64,000 nucleotides of DNA from Coniochaeta sp. PMI_546 (taxonomy: Eukaryota; Ascomycota; Sordariomycetes; Coniochaetales; Coniochaetaceae), in assembly GCA_021432605.1 (NCBI GenBank), contig MU271145.1:2108001-2172000 (forward strand). Reading direction: 5' to 3'. The notes below the pieces were generated by a model. It did no database searches. It had not been told where the DNA came from and saw only the letters and a list, made by a program, of their open reading frames with translations. Below are positions 1 through 12,735 of this stretch, piece after piece (positions within the stretch are counted from its first letter, which is position 1; every line of letters starts with the position of its first letter). The translations under genes and the position numbers were made by a program.

Positions 1-279
1 GGCACTCATAAGGTAGTAAGCTTTTCCAAGTGTTCCAAGGCCTATCAAACCCCGCAGCCCATCCATTTCGGAAACGATAAGGAATCAGAGCGGGGTAGCA
101 ACGAGGAACGACGTCAACTGTTAGTTACTTCAATGCCGCGAGGCTCCGTTTGGCGATCTCAACTTGCCCCCTGGATCATCATAGTTATTTCTACGTCGTA
201 CCGCCCCCGGAACTTTTTTGCTAAGTCGGATTGCATACCATCTCGTCGGCATCCGCAAGTAACAGGAACTCAGGGCAAC

Positions 280-2257
280 ATGGCGGACCTGTCAAAGTCG
301 ATCACGGCCATCAAGGACTCGCGGCCACCGACGACGGACAGATTCACATACCTCACCATTCTCGAGTCGCATCTGTCTCCCGAGATCCTGCCTACCCTCA
401 ACGACATCCTGCAAGATGCGGAACTCACCCAAGAAATTGGCTGGGATCTGATCGAGATGCTGCTTCCCCTCCCCGGCTGCGAGACCTGCCTCGAAACCAT
501 AGCGCGAGTGGGCAACCCAAGAGAAGTGATACTCAAAGTTTTGGAGGCACTGGACAACATACAGCATGATGAGGAAGAGGAAACACACGAGGAGGAGGAC
601 AAGCCATCGTCCACAGAGACATCTGGCCCGACGCAACAGTTCATCACACTCCTCGGCATGCTCGCCATCCTCCACAGACGGCTAAGGACGAAGTACCCCT
701 CACGCTTCCTCGGCAACACCCTGCAGAGCGTGTACAGGTCATACCGACCGAACCAGGAGATGACAGCCGCAGTTATCAACTTGGTGCACAGTTTGACCGG
801 GCATCGCGCCCGGCCCCCCCTGCCGACGAGGAAGTCAAGCGTCAACGTCGCAAACCCGGACCAGAACGGCGATGCCTCCAAGAATGCACCGGACCCGGAG
901 GCCGAGAAGGACGGCAGGGAAGACCCTGACGAGTCGGCCCTCCAAGAACGGTTACTGCTGAGCTTTGTGACGTGTGTCCTGGAGACGTACGTCAACAAGA
1001 ACGATGTTGCGTGGGCGCAGAGGCTACTGGAGTTCTACCACCCCACGAAGATAGTTCCTGGGCGCATGAGCGCCATGCAGGCCTTTAGAGAAGACCAGGA
1101 ATTGTTAGCTAGGGATGCTGTGGTTGGCCAACTTGCCGTAAGTTTCTCCCTCTTGACATCATATAGGTAACGTAGCTGACCCTATCATAAAGGCCTTGAC
1201 AAGTGATCTTGGCCTCACCGAGGCCTCAGACACATTTATCAAGACCCTCGTCCAAGGTCCCATGAACAAAGACCCGCTAGGCGAGACGGACGATCTGTCA
1301 AACCCAGAGGATATCGCCCTCTCCACAGGCGGCTCGATCTCCCTGCTTGCATATTGGGTGTTCTCCTCCACCGTCTTCGATGCCAACCACCCCACGCCTG
1401 CGATGCACATCTTCCCGGAGCACTTCGCCCTCCTCGAGAAGCTTCTCCAAGACGACGCCCAGGGGCAGATACGCGACACGCCCGGAACCATTGCCTCTCT
1501 TGTGGCACTCGGCCTCTGGCTCGAGGAGAACAAGCTCATCTCCGCCGGTCCGGCCGTCGATGAGACCAAGTCCGCTACCGCAGTGGCGGAGAACCCGAGC
1601 GGGAACTTCATGACATACCACCACCTCCTGACCCTCATCGCGGTGTACCACCCGTCGCTGCAAGTCCGCAACGCGGCCAACTGGCTCGCGGGCGCGATAC
1701 TGCACGACGACCCGGTGGTGGAGGACAGGCTGCGCATCCTGGAGGACCTGCTGGAGAACTGCATGTTTACCAACCTCAAGGCGTGCGCCGTCACCTGGCT
1801 GCGCGAGGAGCTACTCGCTGCCCTCTCACCTCCGCGATCCGCGGGAGCCTCCGGTGCCAGCACGCCGAATAACATCTTTGCCACCCCCGACGCGCTGGAC
1901 TCGGTGCAATACGCGGTCTTCCCGCCCCTCGGCTTCTTGAAGGACGCGGACCAGCGCACCCTGGCGGAGTACTGGATCGTCAACGCGGCTTTCCTCATCC
2001 AGGCGGCCAACTTTGCGCTGTTTCTGTGGAGGGGGGATGGTAGGCTCGATCATCTCGTGCCGGAAGGGATGGATGCGGCTGTCGGTGAGCGGTGGGCGGA
2101 GCCGCTTCTCGCGGCGGCGGAGAGATACTTGAGGGACGGAAAGGGGGAGGATAGTAAGGGGGAGATGGAGGTTAGTATACTCAAGGAGAGGCTGGAGAGG
2201 TTGAGAGGGACCGAGGGATTTGGGGGGTTGGAGAGGAAGGGGAGCCGCGAGGGATAG
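280..2257 (+). CDS. Ybp1/Ybp2-like Yap1-binding / kinetochore-associated protein (DUF1760)
   Basis: Two exons, 280-1137 and 1193-2257, give 640 aa. The 55-bp intron starts GTAAGT, has GCTGAC as branch point and ends AAAG; both flanking exons are in phase 0. The protein is helical and repeat-like, with an acidic glutamate run near residues 90-110 and a charged linker around 190-215. The N-terminal part (ITAIKDSRPPTTDRFTYLTI) and the cysteine-containing LLPLPGCETCLE segment fit the fungal DUF1760/Ybp family. In yeast, Ybp1 helps Hyr1 oxidise the Yap1 transcription factor during peroxide stress and Ybp2 is tied to kinetochore integrity (established knowledge); which role applies here cannot be told. 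An in-frame ATG at 133 would add 49 residues of unlike composition, so the ATG at 280 (context CAACATGG) was chosen. Confidence 0.85.
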
Positions 2258-5200
2258 CGTGAGGTCGGATCAGGGCTCAGTGCTGGGGGCTTGGTTGTGA
2301 TAAGTTTCATGAAGTATAGCTGGTTTGTGGACATAGAGAAACCCGATTATCACACAACTGTCATCCGTGAGTTTTCGGGATGGAAGGCTTGTATCCAAGA
2401 CCTCCTCGTCAGGTTTCCCACAGCCGATGTCCCAGATACACATCTGGACTTAGGGAGGTTCACGCCCAACGAGTGACTTCAGCTTTGGTATCTGTCTTCT
2501 AATCAAGTCATCGTTTGCCGTCTCGACTCTTACTCAAACTTCAAACAGCCGGCAGCATCTGACGAAGAGACGACAACAGAGGTGAGCATGGAACAGCAAC
2601 ACAAGTTCATGTCGACTTTGAGTTGCATCGTCCTTTCCGGTCCATTCTCACCATATAGAGGCCATTGGACATCCTTAGACTCATGCCACACATGGCTTCT
2701 GACATGTAACTGCTGTAGTCATGAGTATGGTAACTGCACAAGCGCCGATGAGGGCCAGTACCTGGTCAACTCACATACATCGGTCCTCGACGCTCAGCTC
2801 ACCTGTGATCGTTCATCGGGTATTGACCGTCATGCTGTCAGCCGCGGTATCGCGTCAGCTGGTGGCCGCCGTGTTGCTATTATCAAAGCGGCCGTCCTTC
2901 CCACACTGCTCGACGACTCTAATTATCCCTGCAGAATATCGTGGCAGCGCTTCATGACGTGAATTTTGTCCCATTGGCCGCACCAGAGAGCAAAAGAGGG
3001 CGGGTTATTATCTGCATTGAATACCTTCGTGGTTCAGACTGGTTGGTCAACGCGAGAACATGAGGATATGAGTCCACCACCAAACATGTCATCTACCACC
3101 GTGTTTGGTCCAGATCCAGCAGCCTTAGAAGCGCCAGCCCATGACTGATGAGACCGGTGACTCTGCCACCATCACAAGGGTGGCAGTAGAGCTCGGAGGA
3201 GCTTGCACACTAGTGCACTGTTCAGACTCATTATCGCGGTCCGATCTCTGCACACAAATCACGACATTCGAGTCAAAGGCCGCGACAAGTTGTCACAAGC
3301 ACAGTGTAACACACAGATGCTCAGATCCATGCCAGCGTCGAGGCCTGTGCCGAACCGGTTTGGTGGACTTGGGTAGTTCACAGGCGCCTGACTAGATTCT
3401 TCGGCTAGCTTGGTGTAAATCATGACGACGCGGCTTCCCAACAAACGGCCTCCTGATTTTACTATTTACTGCTGGGCCATCAGCTGATCTATTGACCCCT
3501 TTTTTAAGTCCCGTTCATAAGGTAGAATCCACCACTGTGGCTGTGCTCGTATTGTAATCGGCGTGTCTTGGTCCACTTGTCTACCTTAACGTAAAATATC
3601 ACAGTACGTTTTTTTTTTTTTGGAAAAGCAAAGGACGAAACGCTGGATTCCAAAGACACTGTCCCGTCCTTTTCAGGTTGTAATCAGGTACCTCTGGTCC
3701 CCGGTGAAGGTATGTATGTAGCGTAGGTACCTTACATTCCAATTACTTTTCACCGACGACGCAATTTCTTTCTTGGAGTCTCGTGACGAGGCACAGCAGG
3801 GGCAAAAGGGAGATGTTTGATACCTTTCACATTGCCCCGTGACCACTGCGGTCAACGTTTACACTTTGATTCGGACAGGCCACGAGGCCACTGACGCTAG
3901 CAGCATTAACCCTCGTCCCTTGCTTGAGCTGCTTGGCTGCTATGCAGTAAACTTTCAGCACAAGAATAGCTGAAGCCAATGCGCTGGATGGTGGTCCGCC
4001 GTCTGATTAGTACCCGCTCCCATGGTATTATTTTCTGGGACCGTTTCGGATCCCTTCCAGCTCAGATTGCGCCCGCTTTGGCGAAGGGTTTCCTGGATCC
4101 CATGATCAAGGAACATCGGCATTGGCTTTGCCGCCCTTCAGAGCCCTAACAGCGGTCAAGCGAATAGAGCTATTCCCGGCCTTCTCCATAGGATGAGGAA
4201 AGCACAGTCCTGGGCATCAAATTTAGACGGTCTCGTGCTGCTACAGGGCTGCAGCGCAGTGTTTCCATTACCCCCAGATTACTTTATCGGGGTGTCGTGA
4301 CGGGTAATGGAAACTACGGCATCGCGGGGCAGCAGTGGGTCCCTCCGCTCCGAGCTGCCGGTTTGACGCCCGCTGCGTCGTTTCCCCTTGGGCGAAGCGG
4401 AGTCCGTCGCCGACGCCTGGCCAGTCTGCGCTTTGCTTCTTACGTACAGGCACCATCTTGGCTATGTCACGGGATTCTCCTGCGTCGAGGACGCGGTCCG
4501 AGACGAACTATCGTCTTCCCCAGGTTCCGCAGGATAATGACTAGGGGAATCTCGACCGCCGTGCTACCCCGGATCCGACAATTCCATGATGTCAGTCAGG
4601 CCTCTGCTGTCGTCAAATCCTCAGCAACAACCATGGACTTTTACGTACAGACGCCAACACCTACTGGCGGTGACGAGGTATCGGTTAAGGCGCCATGCCT
4701 GGGGTTGTGTTGCGTGTCTCAAAGCCAGGAACCATCATCGAATCCGACCTTCTATCGATCACCAGTCCTGCCCGTTTAACTTTGATAGTCGGCAGCTGAA
4801 GACTGAGTTTTCCCTTTGTCTCCACAGAGGAGCCGCCGTCATGCGGCCACCGTCCCCGGCGTGGTCTTAGCTACGGTACGTACTGTACTTTGCATAGGAC
4901 GAACGGGCGGCTTTTGTCCTCGCGGCTACCCCTAATTCGTACAAGACAAGTCATTTACGGGTGCGTTTGGAACATATGAATTCTATTCTTGTACACGTAC
5001 GGTTTGAACTCGCCGCTCATCGAAATGTATTGCTGGTCGGGATCAAAGCAGCGTTATCTTACTGTACGTACGAAATGTCAGCGGCGCCACAATGAGGCGC
5101 CCTCGGTGTGCGTATGTAGACAGTGGCAGTTCGCACCAACGTTGTATGATCCGGCCATATCATTGGTCTGTGAATGCCTCGAATAACCGACGAAGCGTCA

Positions 5201-6763
5201 GGTACTCCGTGCGGCACAACCTCAACACTGACCCAACAACCTGAATTCAGGTACGGGGATTGAGTACGGAGTACTTGCTCAGGTACGGGACGAGGAGACT
5301 TCTTGGGATTTACTTGATTTGGTTAGATCGCTATCATTTTATTTGCTAAGCTTGCATCATCCTACTTGGATTTCCTGTCCTTCGACCAGGATTACTGGAC
5401 ATCGTGATCCAAGACATCCTGTTCAAGCTTCTGGAAGATTTCTCTGAATGCATCGAATATGCCAGAGTGCTCCTTCCTAACTGGCCAAGTATAAAATGCA
5501 GACCCGTCCCCATTCAATTGGGTGAAAGTAAAGTAATTTGTCCTTCAAATCATTGCGTCACTTCCAGCACATAGGACAATCATACGAGCAGGTAGGTACT
5601 ATTTTCAGACCCCCCTTATCTATGCGAGACCTCCTTATCTCTCTGTCTTATACAGCTTGCGATGTGCTGTCCTTGAGGCCCTAGCATAGTGTACGCTTGA
5701 CTCGTACCCAAACATTCCGTTCTTTGTTGTTTCAAGGGCAACCTAGCTTCAAGATCGACGACCCAGATCTTATCTTTGCCAACTGCAAAGGCAAAGCATG
5801 ACTGAGCCTGTGCCTTGTGCATTCCCCATACATCTCACCTTGCGCCTCGTCACCACATGCCACATTGCCATGTCTGACCTGATTATAGATGCCAGCTTTT
5901 AAGATCTGCTCCGAAATATCTGACTCAGACAGATCATAAAACCCATAATCTCACATTTTGTTTCTGTAACGGATCTCGCCATTCCATCCAATCCAGGCGG
6001 GTCGTGAGACAGGATCGTGCCAGCGAATCCGAAAACAAACAAGCTCCGAGTCTACACCTATCTCATACAGCTTTGCCGGAGGCGGTCTGCTCAACGACGT
6101 ATCCCCAGTCTTGAACCAGGAGCAGGTACTCTTTTATCTGTCTAGGACGCGGATAATTGCTTTTCGAGAAAAAGGTACGTCCAGTCGTTTTCCGTTCCTC
6201 GTTCCCGTCGTTAGGCGAGTTTTCCTTATCAGGGGGAGGACCAGTTCCGGGATCCAATTCAGCAAGCAGCCAGGAAAGTCGGCTTCATGTAAAAACGTCC
6301 AGGTACCATGAGGCGGTGAGCAGGAGCCGACGCCTGATTTTCCCGACCCTTCTTCCCTTGTGCGTGCGGCAGTCTCAGATCGACGAGATAACCCAATCCC
6401 TTCCATTTCCCTCTCGGCGCGCTGTGCCGCGACTCCTGCCAGCTGCACGGTGCTCTTCCTGTTGCTGTTGTGTCTGGGCTTCGTGCCATCCATCCACCCT
6501 CCATCTTCCGAAGTCGGATCCTGGTCGGACGGATGAGTGCTTCAGATACTCGGCTGGTGCTCGTCACTGCCATATATATCTCGATTGTCGCCATCGCGGT
6601 CGTCTCAGGCCTAGCCCGGACTACTGGCGACGCCTTGTCTACATAAGGCGTCCAGGGTCCGGGCCGTCCCTAGTGCTCTCTGCTCTCCTTCCTACACATC
6701 TCTTGCATCTTTCTCAGTCTTACAGATCTCCCATTGTGTTGCCTATCAGTAGCCCATTCCACA
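2258..6763. other. 4.5-kb gene-free interval upstream of NAD-GDH
   Basis: No reading frame here shows family-like sequence or a consistent exon chain; the longest (160 aa at 4297-4779, 126 aa at 2582-2962) look random. It contains a poly-T run at 3609-3620 and several GTACGTAC palindromes (near 4876 and 5063). A few consensus-like splice signals between 5590 and 6180 could belong to a 5' leader of the downstream glutamate dehydrogenase, but this cannot be settled from sequence alone. Confidence 0.6.
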
Positions 6764-9700
6764 ATGGCCGAGGTGGATCTCATCTCTCCCCCGGCAGGGG
6801 ATTTTCTTCGCAAGATGTACGGCTTGACCCTCAAGACGACTGACTTGACCATCTCTAGCTTCCCCGACTACATCGATCCTTTTGAGGCTTCGTCAGACTC
6901 AGACATCATGAGCGGCGCCCAATCAGCCCCTAGTCTTCATAAAGCCTTGGCTGGCAGGCTTAAGGATGACCCAACCAGACACCCTTCGCCTCAGCCTACA
7001 CATCTGGGCGGCTACTACCTCTCTAAAGCTAACGGCAATGGCCACCGAACTATGCGGTCAGCCACTCTGGGATATGTTGCCCCTGAGTTCAAGGGAAAGG
7101 CAGAGCAGATGAAGCAAGGTAAGTCAAACAACCCCAATTGAACTGCTCATAGCTGACGCCTGTCGCAGTGGAGAAGGAGATTCTATCTGGCGGCTGGGTT
7201 CCCGAGAAGCTCGTCGGACCTCAAGTCGCCTGGTTCTACAACGAGCTTGGCATTGATGATGTGTATTTCCAGCTGGAGAACCCTCGCGTGATTGCGAACC
7301 ACATCTCCTCTCTCTACGCCGCCAAGGTGGCGGCTTCTTCAAGGGAAGACAAGCGCGAAGAGATCCGGTTGGACATGGAAGCATCAGATCATGCAATCTA
7401 CATCGACACGAGCGAACCCGGTACCAGCGCTGTCGGCGGTCCAAGGTACGAGAGCAGGCTGGAAGCCAAGTATCTCGACTCGCCGGACACTAGCAAGCGA
7501 TTCCGTGTCGAGACATTCCGCTCCCCCGGTCGCATCGGCGACTCCAATGCAACCCTTCGATGCTACTTCGTGTATCAGTGTCTCTTTGTCGAACCAAATG
7601 CTGATCCAAAGGAGACTCGGCTCGAGGTCATCAGTGACCGCATGTTCATGGCAAAGGCGACGAGGAACACCAAGCAAGTCTACCAAGAGATCATCGAGGA
7701 AGCCGTGAAGAGAAACGGTCCTGTCATCGAAGTTTTTGACATTGAGGATTCTGATGAGAAGCGCTTGGTCGTCGCCTTCCGCTCCCGGACGGCCAGGGGG
7801 ATGTTCAGCGCCCTTAGCGACCTTTATCACTACTATGGTGTTACCAGCTCCCGAAAGTATGTCGAGCAGTTCTCCAACGGGCTCACTATCATGAGTATCT
7901 ACCTCCGACCTGCCGCCAATCTCAACAAAAACTACCCGCCAATTGAGCAATCCATCCACCAGATCACGAAGGAGATTTCCTTGCTGTACTGCATCCCACA
8001 GAACAAGCTCCAGAGTCTGTTCGCGTCTGGCGAACTCAGTCTCCAGGAGGCCATCTACGGACACTGCGCGTGGGTCTTTGTACAGCACTTCCTCAATCGT
8101 CTCGGCTCCGAGTACGCATCGCTCATGGCCGCATTGGATCCTAAGAACAGCATGCACGCGGAGATTCTATCCAAGTTCCGGCGTCGTCTGAGGACTGAGA
8201 CCTTCACTCCTGACTACATCCTGGAGATCATCACTTACTACCCCCATCTTGTTCGCGCCCTATACGCTTCATTTGCTAGCGTACACCTCAGCGTCGGCCC
8301 TGGATTCGAGCGTGGTTCTATCGATCCTACACCCACCACCGAAGTCTTGTCTGACGACAAACTCAAGGACCGGATCACCAAAGATGTCTCAAACGAGCAC
8401 GAGGAGATGGTCATGACTGCGTTCCGTATATTCAACAACCACATTCTGAAGACCAACTACTTCACTCCCACAAAGGTCGCCCTCAGTTTCCGACTCGATC
8501 CTGCTTTCCTGCCTGCCATCGAGTACCCCAAACCGCTGTACGGCATGTTCCTCGTCATCACGTCTGAGTCCCGCGGCTTTCACCTCCGGTTCAAGGACAT
8601 TGCCCGTGGAGGTATCCGCATCGTCAAGTCCCGCAGCAAGGAAGCGTACTCGATCAACGCCCGGAACCTGTTTGACGAGAACTACGGCCTCGCCAGCACG
8701 CAGCAGCGAAAGAACAAGGATATCCCAGAAGGCGGCTCCAAGGGTGTCATCCTCCTTGATCCCAAGCAGCAGGACAAGGCACGCGAAGCCTTTGAGAAGT
8801 ACATTGATAGCATCATGGATCTTCTACTCCCTGCCAAGACTCCTGGCATCAAGAACCCCATTGTTGACCTTTACGGCAAGGAAGAGATCCTCTTCATGGG
8901 TCCCGATGAGAACACCGCCGACCTTGTGGACTGGGCTACTGAACATGCTCGCTCCAGGGGTGCGCCTTGGTGGAAGTCGTTCTTCACCGGAAAGTCGCCC
9001 AAGCTGGGAGGTATCCCTCATGACACGTATGGCATGACCACTCTGTCGGTGCGTGAGTATGTCAAGGGTATCTACCGCAAGCTTGAGCTCGACCCCTCGA
9101 AGGTGAAGAAGATGCAGACTGGTGGGCCCGACGGAGACCTGGGAAGCAATGAGATCCTGCTCAGCAATGAGAAGTACACCGCCATCGTGGACGGGTCTGG
9201 TGTCCTTGTCGACCCCAACGGTCTTGACAAGGAGGAGCTCCTGCGCCTTGCCAAGCAGCGTGTCATGATCTCGCACTTTGATTTGTCCAAGCTCTCCAAG
9301 GAAGGTTATCGGGTTCTTTGCGAAGATACCAACGTCACCCTTCCGAACGGCGAGCTGGTGTACAACGGGACTGCTTTCCGTAACACATTCCACCTCCGCA
9401 ACACAGGGCTGACGGACATGTTCGTCCCCTGCGGTGGACGGCCGGAGTCGATCGATTTGATGTCTGTGAACAAGATCATCAAGGACGGCAAATCCACTAT
9501 CCCCTACATTGTCGAAGGTGCCAACCTCTTCATCACCCAAGACGCCAAGCTCAAGCTTGAGGCGGCCGGCTGCATCCTCTTCAAGGACGCCAGCGCCAAC
9601 AAGGGTGGCGTGACCAGCTCCTCTCTCGAAGTCCTCGCCTCACTGAGCTTTGACGACGAGAGCTTCGTCAAGCACATGTGCCACGACGCACGCGGCAACG

Positions 9701-10163
9701 CGCCTGAATTCTACAAGCAGTATGTCAAAGCCGTACAGGAGAAGATTTGCGAGAACGCACGGCTTGAGTTCGAGGCTATCTGGCGCGAGCACCAGCAGAC
9801 GGGTACGCCGCGGTCGGTGCTGTCTGACACGATCTCGAATGCGATTACCAAGCTCGACGAGGAGCTGCAGCACTCAGAGCTGTGGGAGAATGAGAAGATC
9901 CGTCGGTCAGTGCTGGCGGATGCGCTGCCGAGTCTGCTTATCGAGAAGATTGGTCTTGATACCATCATCGAGAGGGTGCCCGACCCGTACCTCAGGGCCA
10001 TCTTCGGAAGCTACCTGGCCAGCCGCTTTGTCTACGAGTACGGCAGTTCGCCCAGCCAGTTTGCTTTCTACGATTTGTGAGTCTCCTATTAGCTCCGCTG
10101 TCAGGAGTACGCCTTGCTAACTTCTATTACAGCATGTCAAAGAGGATGTCCAAGATCAACTAG
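6764..10163 (+). CDS. gdh2: NAD-specific glutamate dehydrogenase, large fungal type
   Basis: Three exons, 6764-7118, 7169-10076 and 10133-10163, encode 1097 aa, close to yeast Gdh2 (about 1090 aa). The enzyme oxidatively deaminates glutamate to 2-oxoglutarate and ammonium with NAD, the catabolic direction used on amino-acid carbon sources. The catalytic half shows the glutamate-binding stretch FKDIARGGIRIVKS, then KNKDIPEGGSKG with the catalytic-region lysine, and a nucleotide-binding segment around VEGANLFITQDA. The long N-terminal half is typical of this class. Introns are 50 and 56 bp (GTAAGT and GTGAGT donors). The last exon only adds the conserved tail FMSKRMSKIN; without it the frame would stop at 10080, so the intron is well supported. 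The start sits in CACAATGG context. The large upstream gap fits a nutrient-regulated promoter (inference). Confidence 0.97.
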
Positions 10164-11311
10164 GGTGTCACTATTTCAGAATTGGCGTTAGAAGTCGGGG
10201 AAAATCCCATGCATTACTACAAGGATTGGGTGGCAGCTGTGAGAAACATGGATGCCTGAAAAGTCTTTTTGATACGTATCTAGTGCTTAAACAAGCGCGT
10301 GTCTGCTCTTGAGAAAGCAGTGTTTTGATTACTTGTACTGGAGTCAATGATTCTACATGGTTCCTATAATAGAGGGCTGGGGCCTCCAAGTTTGGCCCCT
10401 GATGCTCATCACGGAGAGGCATACACAACATACACAGAGAATAGACTCTGTCATGACTGCGACAGCTTCTATCACTACATAGGATGAATGACAACGTTCT
10501 AGAAGTCATAATCTACCCCGCGAAAAGGCGAGAGAGCTTGAAGACCTGCCGTGTCGTGCTATATCATATGCAGGGGTGGCGTTTATCCCGTTTCTGCCGG
10601 GAAGAGTCGGCTGCTACCCAAGAAACATGACATGAAGAACCCTTCATATCGATATCTCAAAAGGAAGATGCCAAATTGAACATATGAACAGACCGCGTGT
10701 TCCCCAGACCGGCAAATGACAGGGAATGTCCCCGACCTTCCCCAGAAAACGCGGTCGACGGATCGACCTGCATATTACACACACCCTGCAGACATGGGAC
10801 GCAATTAAAAGGAGTCTATAAACACTCTAAGCGATGGCAATCCCTACAAGTGATATGCATATGCCCGGTATAGATACAGGAAATGCTAGATATAAGTACT
10901 CCTGAGCGTCGCGCCCGGACCCAGTCGCTGTGCCTGCACCCGCGAGCGCCGCGCATGTACCTCGTGTTATCGTAACGGTTATCAGATTGAGAAAGTTTAC
11001 GGAATAAGATGTGAGAATGGAAACCTCAAATGCGACGAGATAAGGATCAGGAGTTTGAGTTGCGCTGTCATTCCACGAAAGGGGCTCGAGAACCCCAACC
11101 GTGCCGTCTTTCGGGACCACGACTCCAGGTTCAGAATCGTCCATATCGACACCCGACAGTTTCCGACATCATATTGAACCCCTATCTCAAGGTTGGCAGG
11201 CGACGTCACGGCCCTACGTACGCCTCTCCGAAGAGACGTCTTTCCGTTGAGCCGTCTGTGTCCATGATCCAACCACCCTCGCGCCGGTATCGCTCACGAC
11301 TCTGACTCACG
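10164..11311. other. Intergenic, GDH 3' side to LPMO-like promoter
   Basis: About 1.15 kb with no supported gene. A 105-codon frame on the minus strand (10827-11144) was considered and rejected. Pyrimidine-rich DNA precedes the start at 11312, as is common in fungal promoters. Confidence 0.6.
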
Positions 11312-12189
11312 ATGCCGCCTCCGCCTCTCGCCCTCTCTGTCGCCTCCCATGTTCCGCCATCCCTTGGCCCCCTATTGCTTCTCCTCTTCCTCATCTTCAA
11401 CCTACTCACCCCGGCCTCTGCCCACGGCTACCTCTCCCACCCTCCAGCCCGCAGCGCCGGCCCCGCCACATCCTCAGCCTGCGGCAAGCCCATAACCGAC
11501 GCCATCCTGCGAGACAACACCTCGCACATAGAAGGTCTCCCCGAGCTCGCCTTCCGCACAGATTCGGGCTTCAATCCCTCCACCTGCAATCTTTGGTTGT
11601 GCAGGGGCATCCAGTTCGCCGACAACCAGAATCAGACGCAGATCTGGCGCGCCGGACAGAAGGTCAGGATAAAAGTCAAGATAACTATACCGCACGACGG
11701 GAGTGCCAATGTTAGTATCGTTGACACGGCGAGGAACGAGCTGGTGGGGGATATGTTGATGGTCTGGTCGTCCGGGTATGCGAACGAACGGGAGTTCTTT
11801 GCGGGCAGTCTGCCGGTGAATAACACCGAGTTTAATGTGACGTTGCCGGATGTTGGTTCACGCTGTGCAAAGGCTGGGGACTGTGTGAGTCTTCGTTGCT
11901 TCCCCCTCGAGGTAAAATGATGGATGAGGCAGCTGACTCAACTTGGTTACAGGTCCTCCAGTGGTGGTGGTATGGAAAGGGGGCAAAACAGACGTACGAG
12001 TCCTGCGTTGACTTTGTCATGATGCCTGCTGGAGATAACGCTAGACGTGGTAGTCATTTCGAAGGACCTTTCAAGTGGCTAAGGTGGATAGGACTGCCGC
12101 TTCCGGGCCACGTCTCGCGAACGGACATCCGAAGCCCAAGAAAGGCATCAAGTAGCCGCCTGCTCAGGGGCAGCAGGCGACCTGAGTGA
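11312..12189 (+). CDS. Secreted LPMO-like protein (chitin-binding type-4 / AA-family-like)
   Basis: Exons 11312-11884 and 11953-12189 give 269 aa; the 68-bp intron has a GTGAGT donor and GCTGAC branch point. Residues 1-37 form a signal peptide with a leucine-rich core (LLLLLFLIFNLL) ending in ASA. Cleavage there leaves a histidine (H38, HGYLSHPPARS) as the first mature residue, the arrangement needed for the copper histidine brace of lytic polysaccharide monooxygenases. A second conserved-looking histidine occurs in IPHDGSANVS. Cysteines in SSACG, STCNLWLC, SRCAKAGDC and YESCVDF suggest several disulfides, and the aromatic box VLQWWWYGKGAKQTYESC lies just after the intron. Family-level similarity is to fungal chitin-binding type-4 proteins; the exact AA family and substrate (chitin, glucan or other wall polymer) are unknown. 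The basic C-terminal tail of about 50 residues shows no anchor. Confidence 0.75.
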
Positions 12190-12735
12190 AGAATATCACT
12201 GGCTGATTCGTCCAAACTGGAGGTTCTAACTGGCTTGAGGGATCAATCCTCCTGTTTCTATGTCAGTAAGCAAGGTCCCTTAGAGCAGCCAGCTAGGCCG
12301 TTGGTATTGAACTCAAAAGCTTGTGAAGCAGAAGCTTCACATGTTTATTTATGGTCGAATCATCAATTACAACCTGCGAAAAATGCAATACAAGTAGTGT
12401 TAGATAGACCATCATGAGCAACCAGTTTATCAGTGATTTTGTCATCATCAGATCGAACGTACAACCTAGACTTAGGGAGTCTCTGAAGCAAAGCCCCCCA
12501 AAAAGGAGGGTTTTGAGGAAATTAAGTATGAATATTTATACTTAAAACTGGTCTCAGATGTATTTGTGCTGCAGAGTCTGATACTTGTATGGCATCGAAC
12601 GAAATATCATGCCCGATCCGGTCATCGCCCATTGAGTGCGAGGACTGTTTCGATGACCAGCTCAACGTTCCCTCAATAGTATGACCAGAGGAAGCAAATA
12701 GTTCTGCATTTCCATCACACAAGATATCGCGAATT
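12190..12735. other. Intergenic
   Basis: AT-richer 0.5-kb stretch between the LPMO-like gene and the orphan pseudogene, which end toward each other. No gene or RNA seen. Confidence 0.6.

Noticed and set aside
133-279. In-frame upstream ATG extending the Ybp-like protein by 49 residues
   Set aside because: Extension has Arg/Pro-rich leader-like composition, and the ATG at 280 begins family-like sequence; kept only as an alternative.
4297-4779. 160-codon frame in the large gap before GDH
   Set aside because: Random composition, no domain, no plausible intron chain to neighbours.
10827-11144. 105-codon minus-strand frame between GDH and the LPMO-like gene
   Set aside because: No family resemblance, no splice partners, and it overlaps the likely promoter of the LPMO-like gene.
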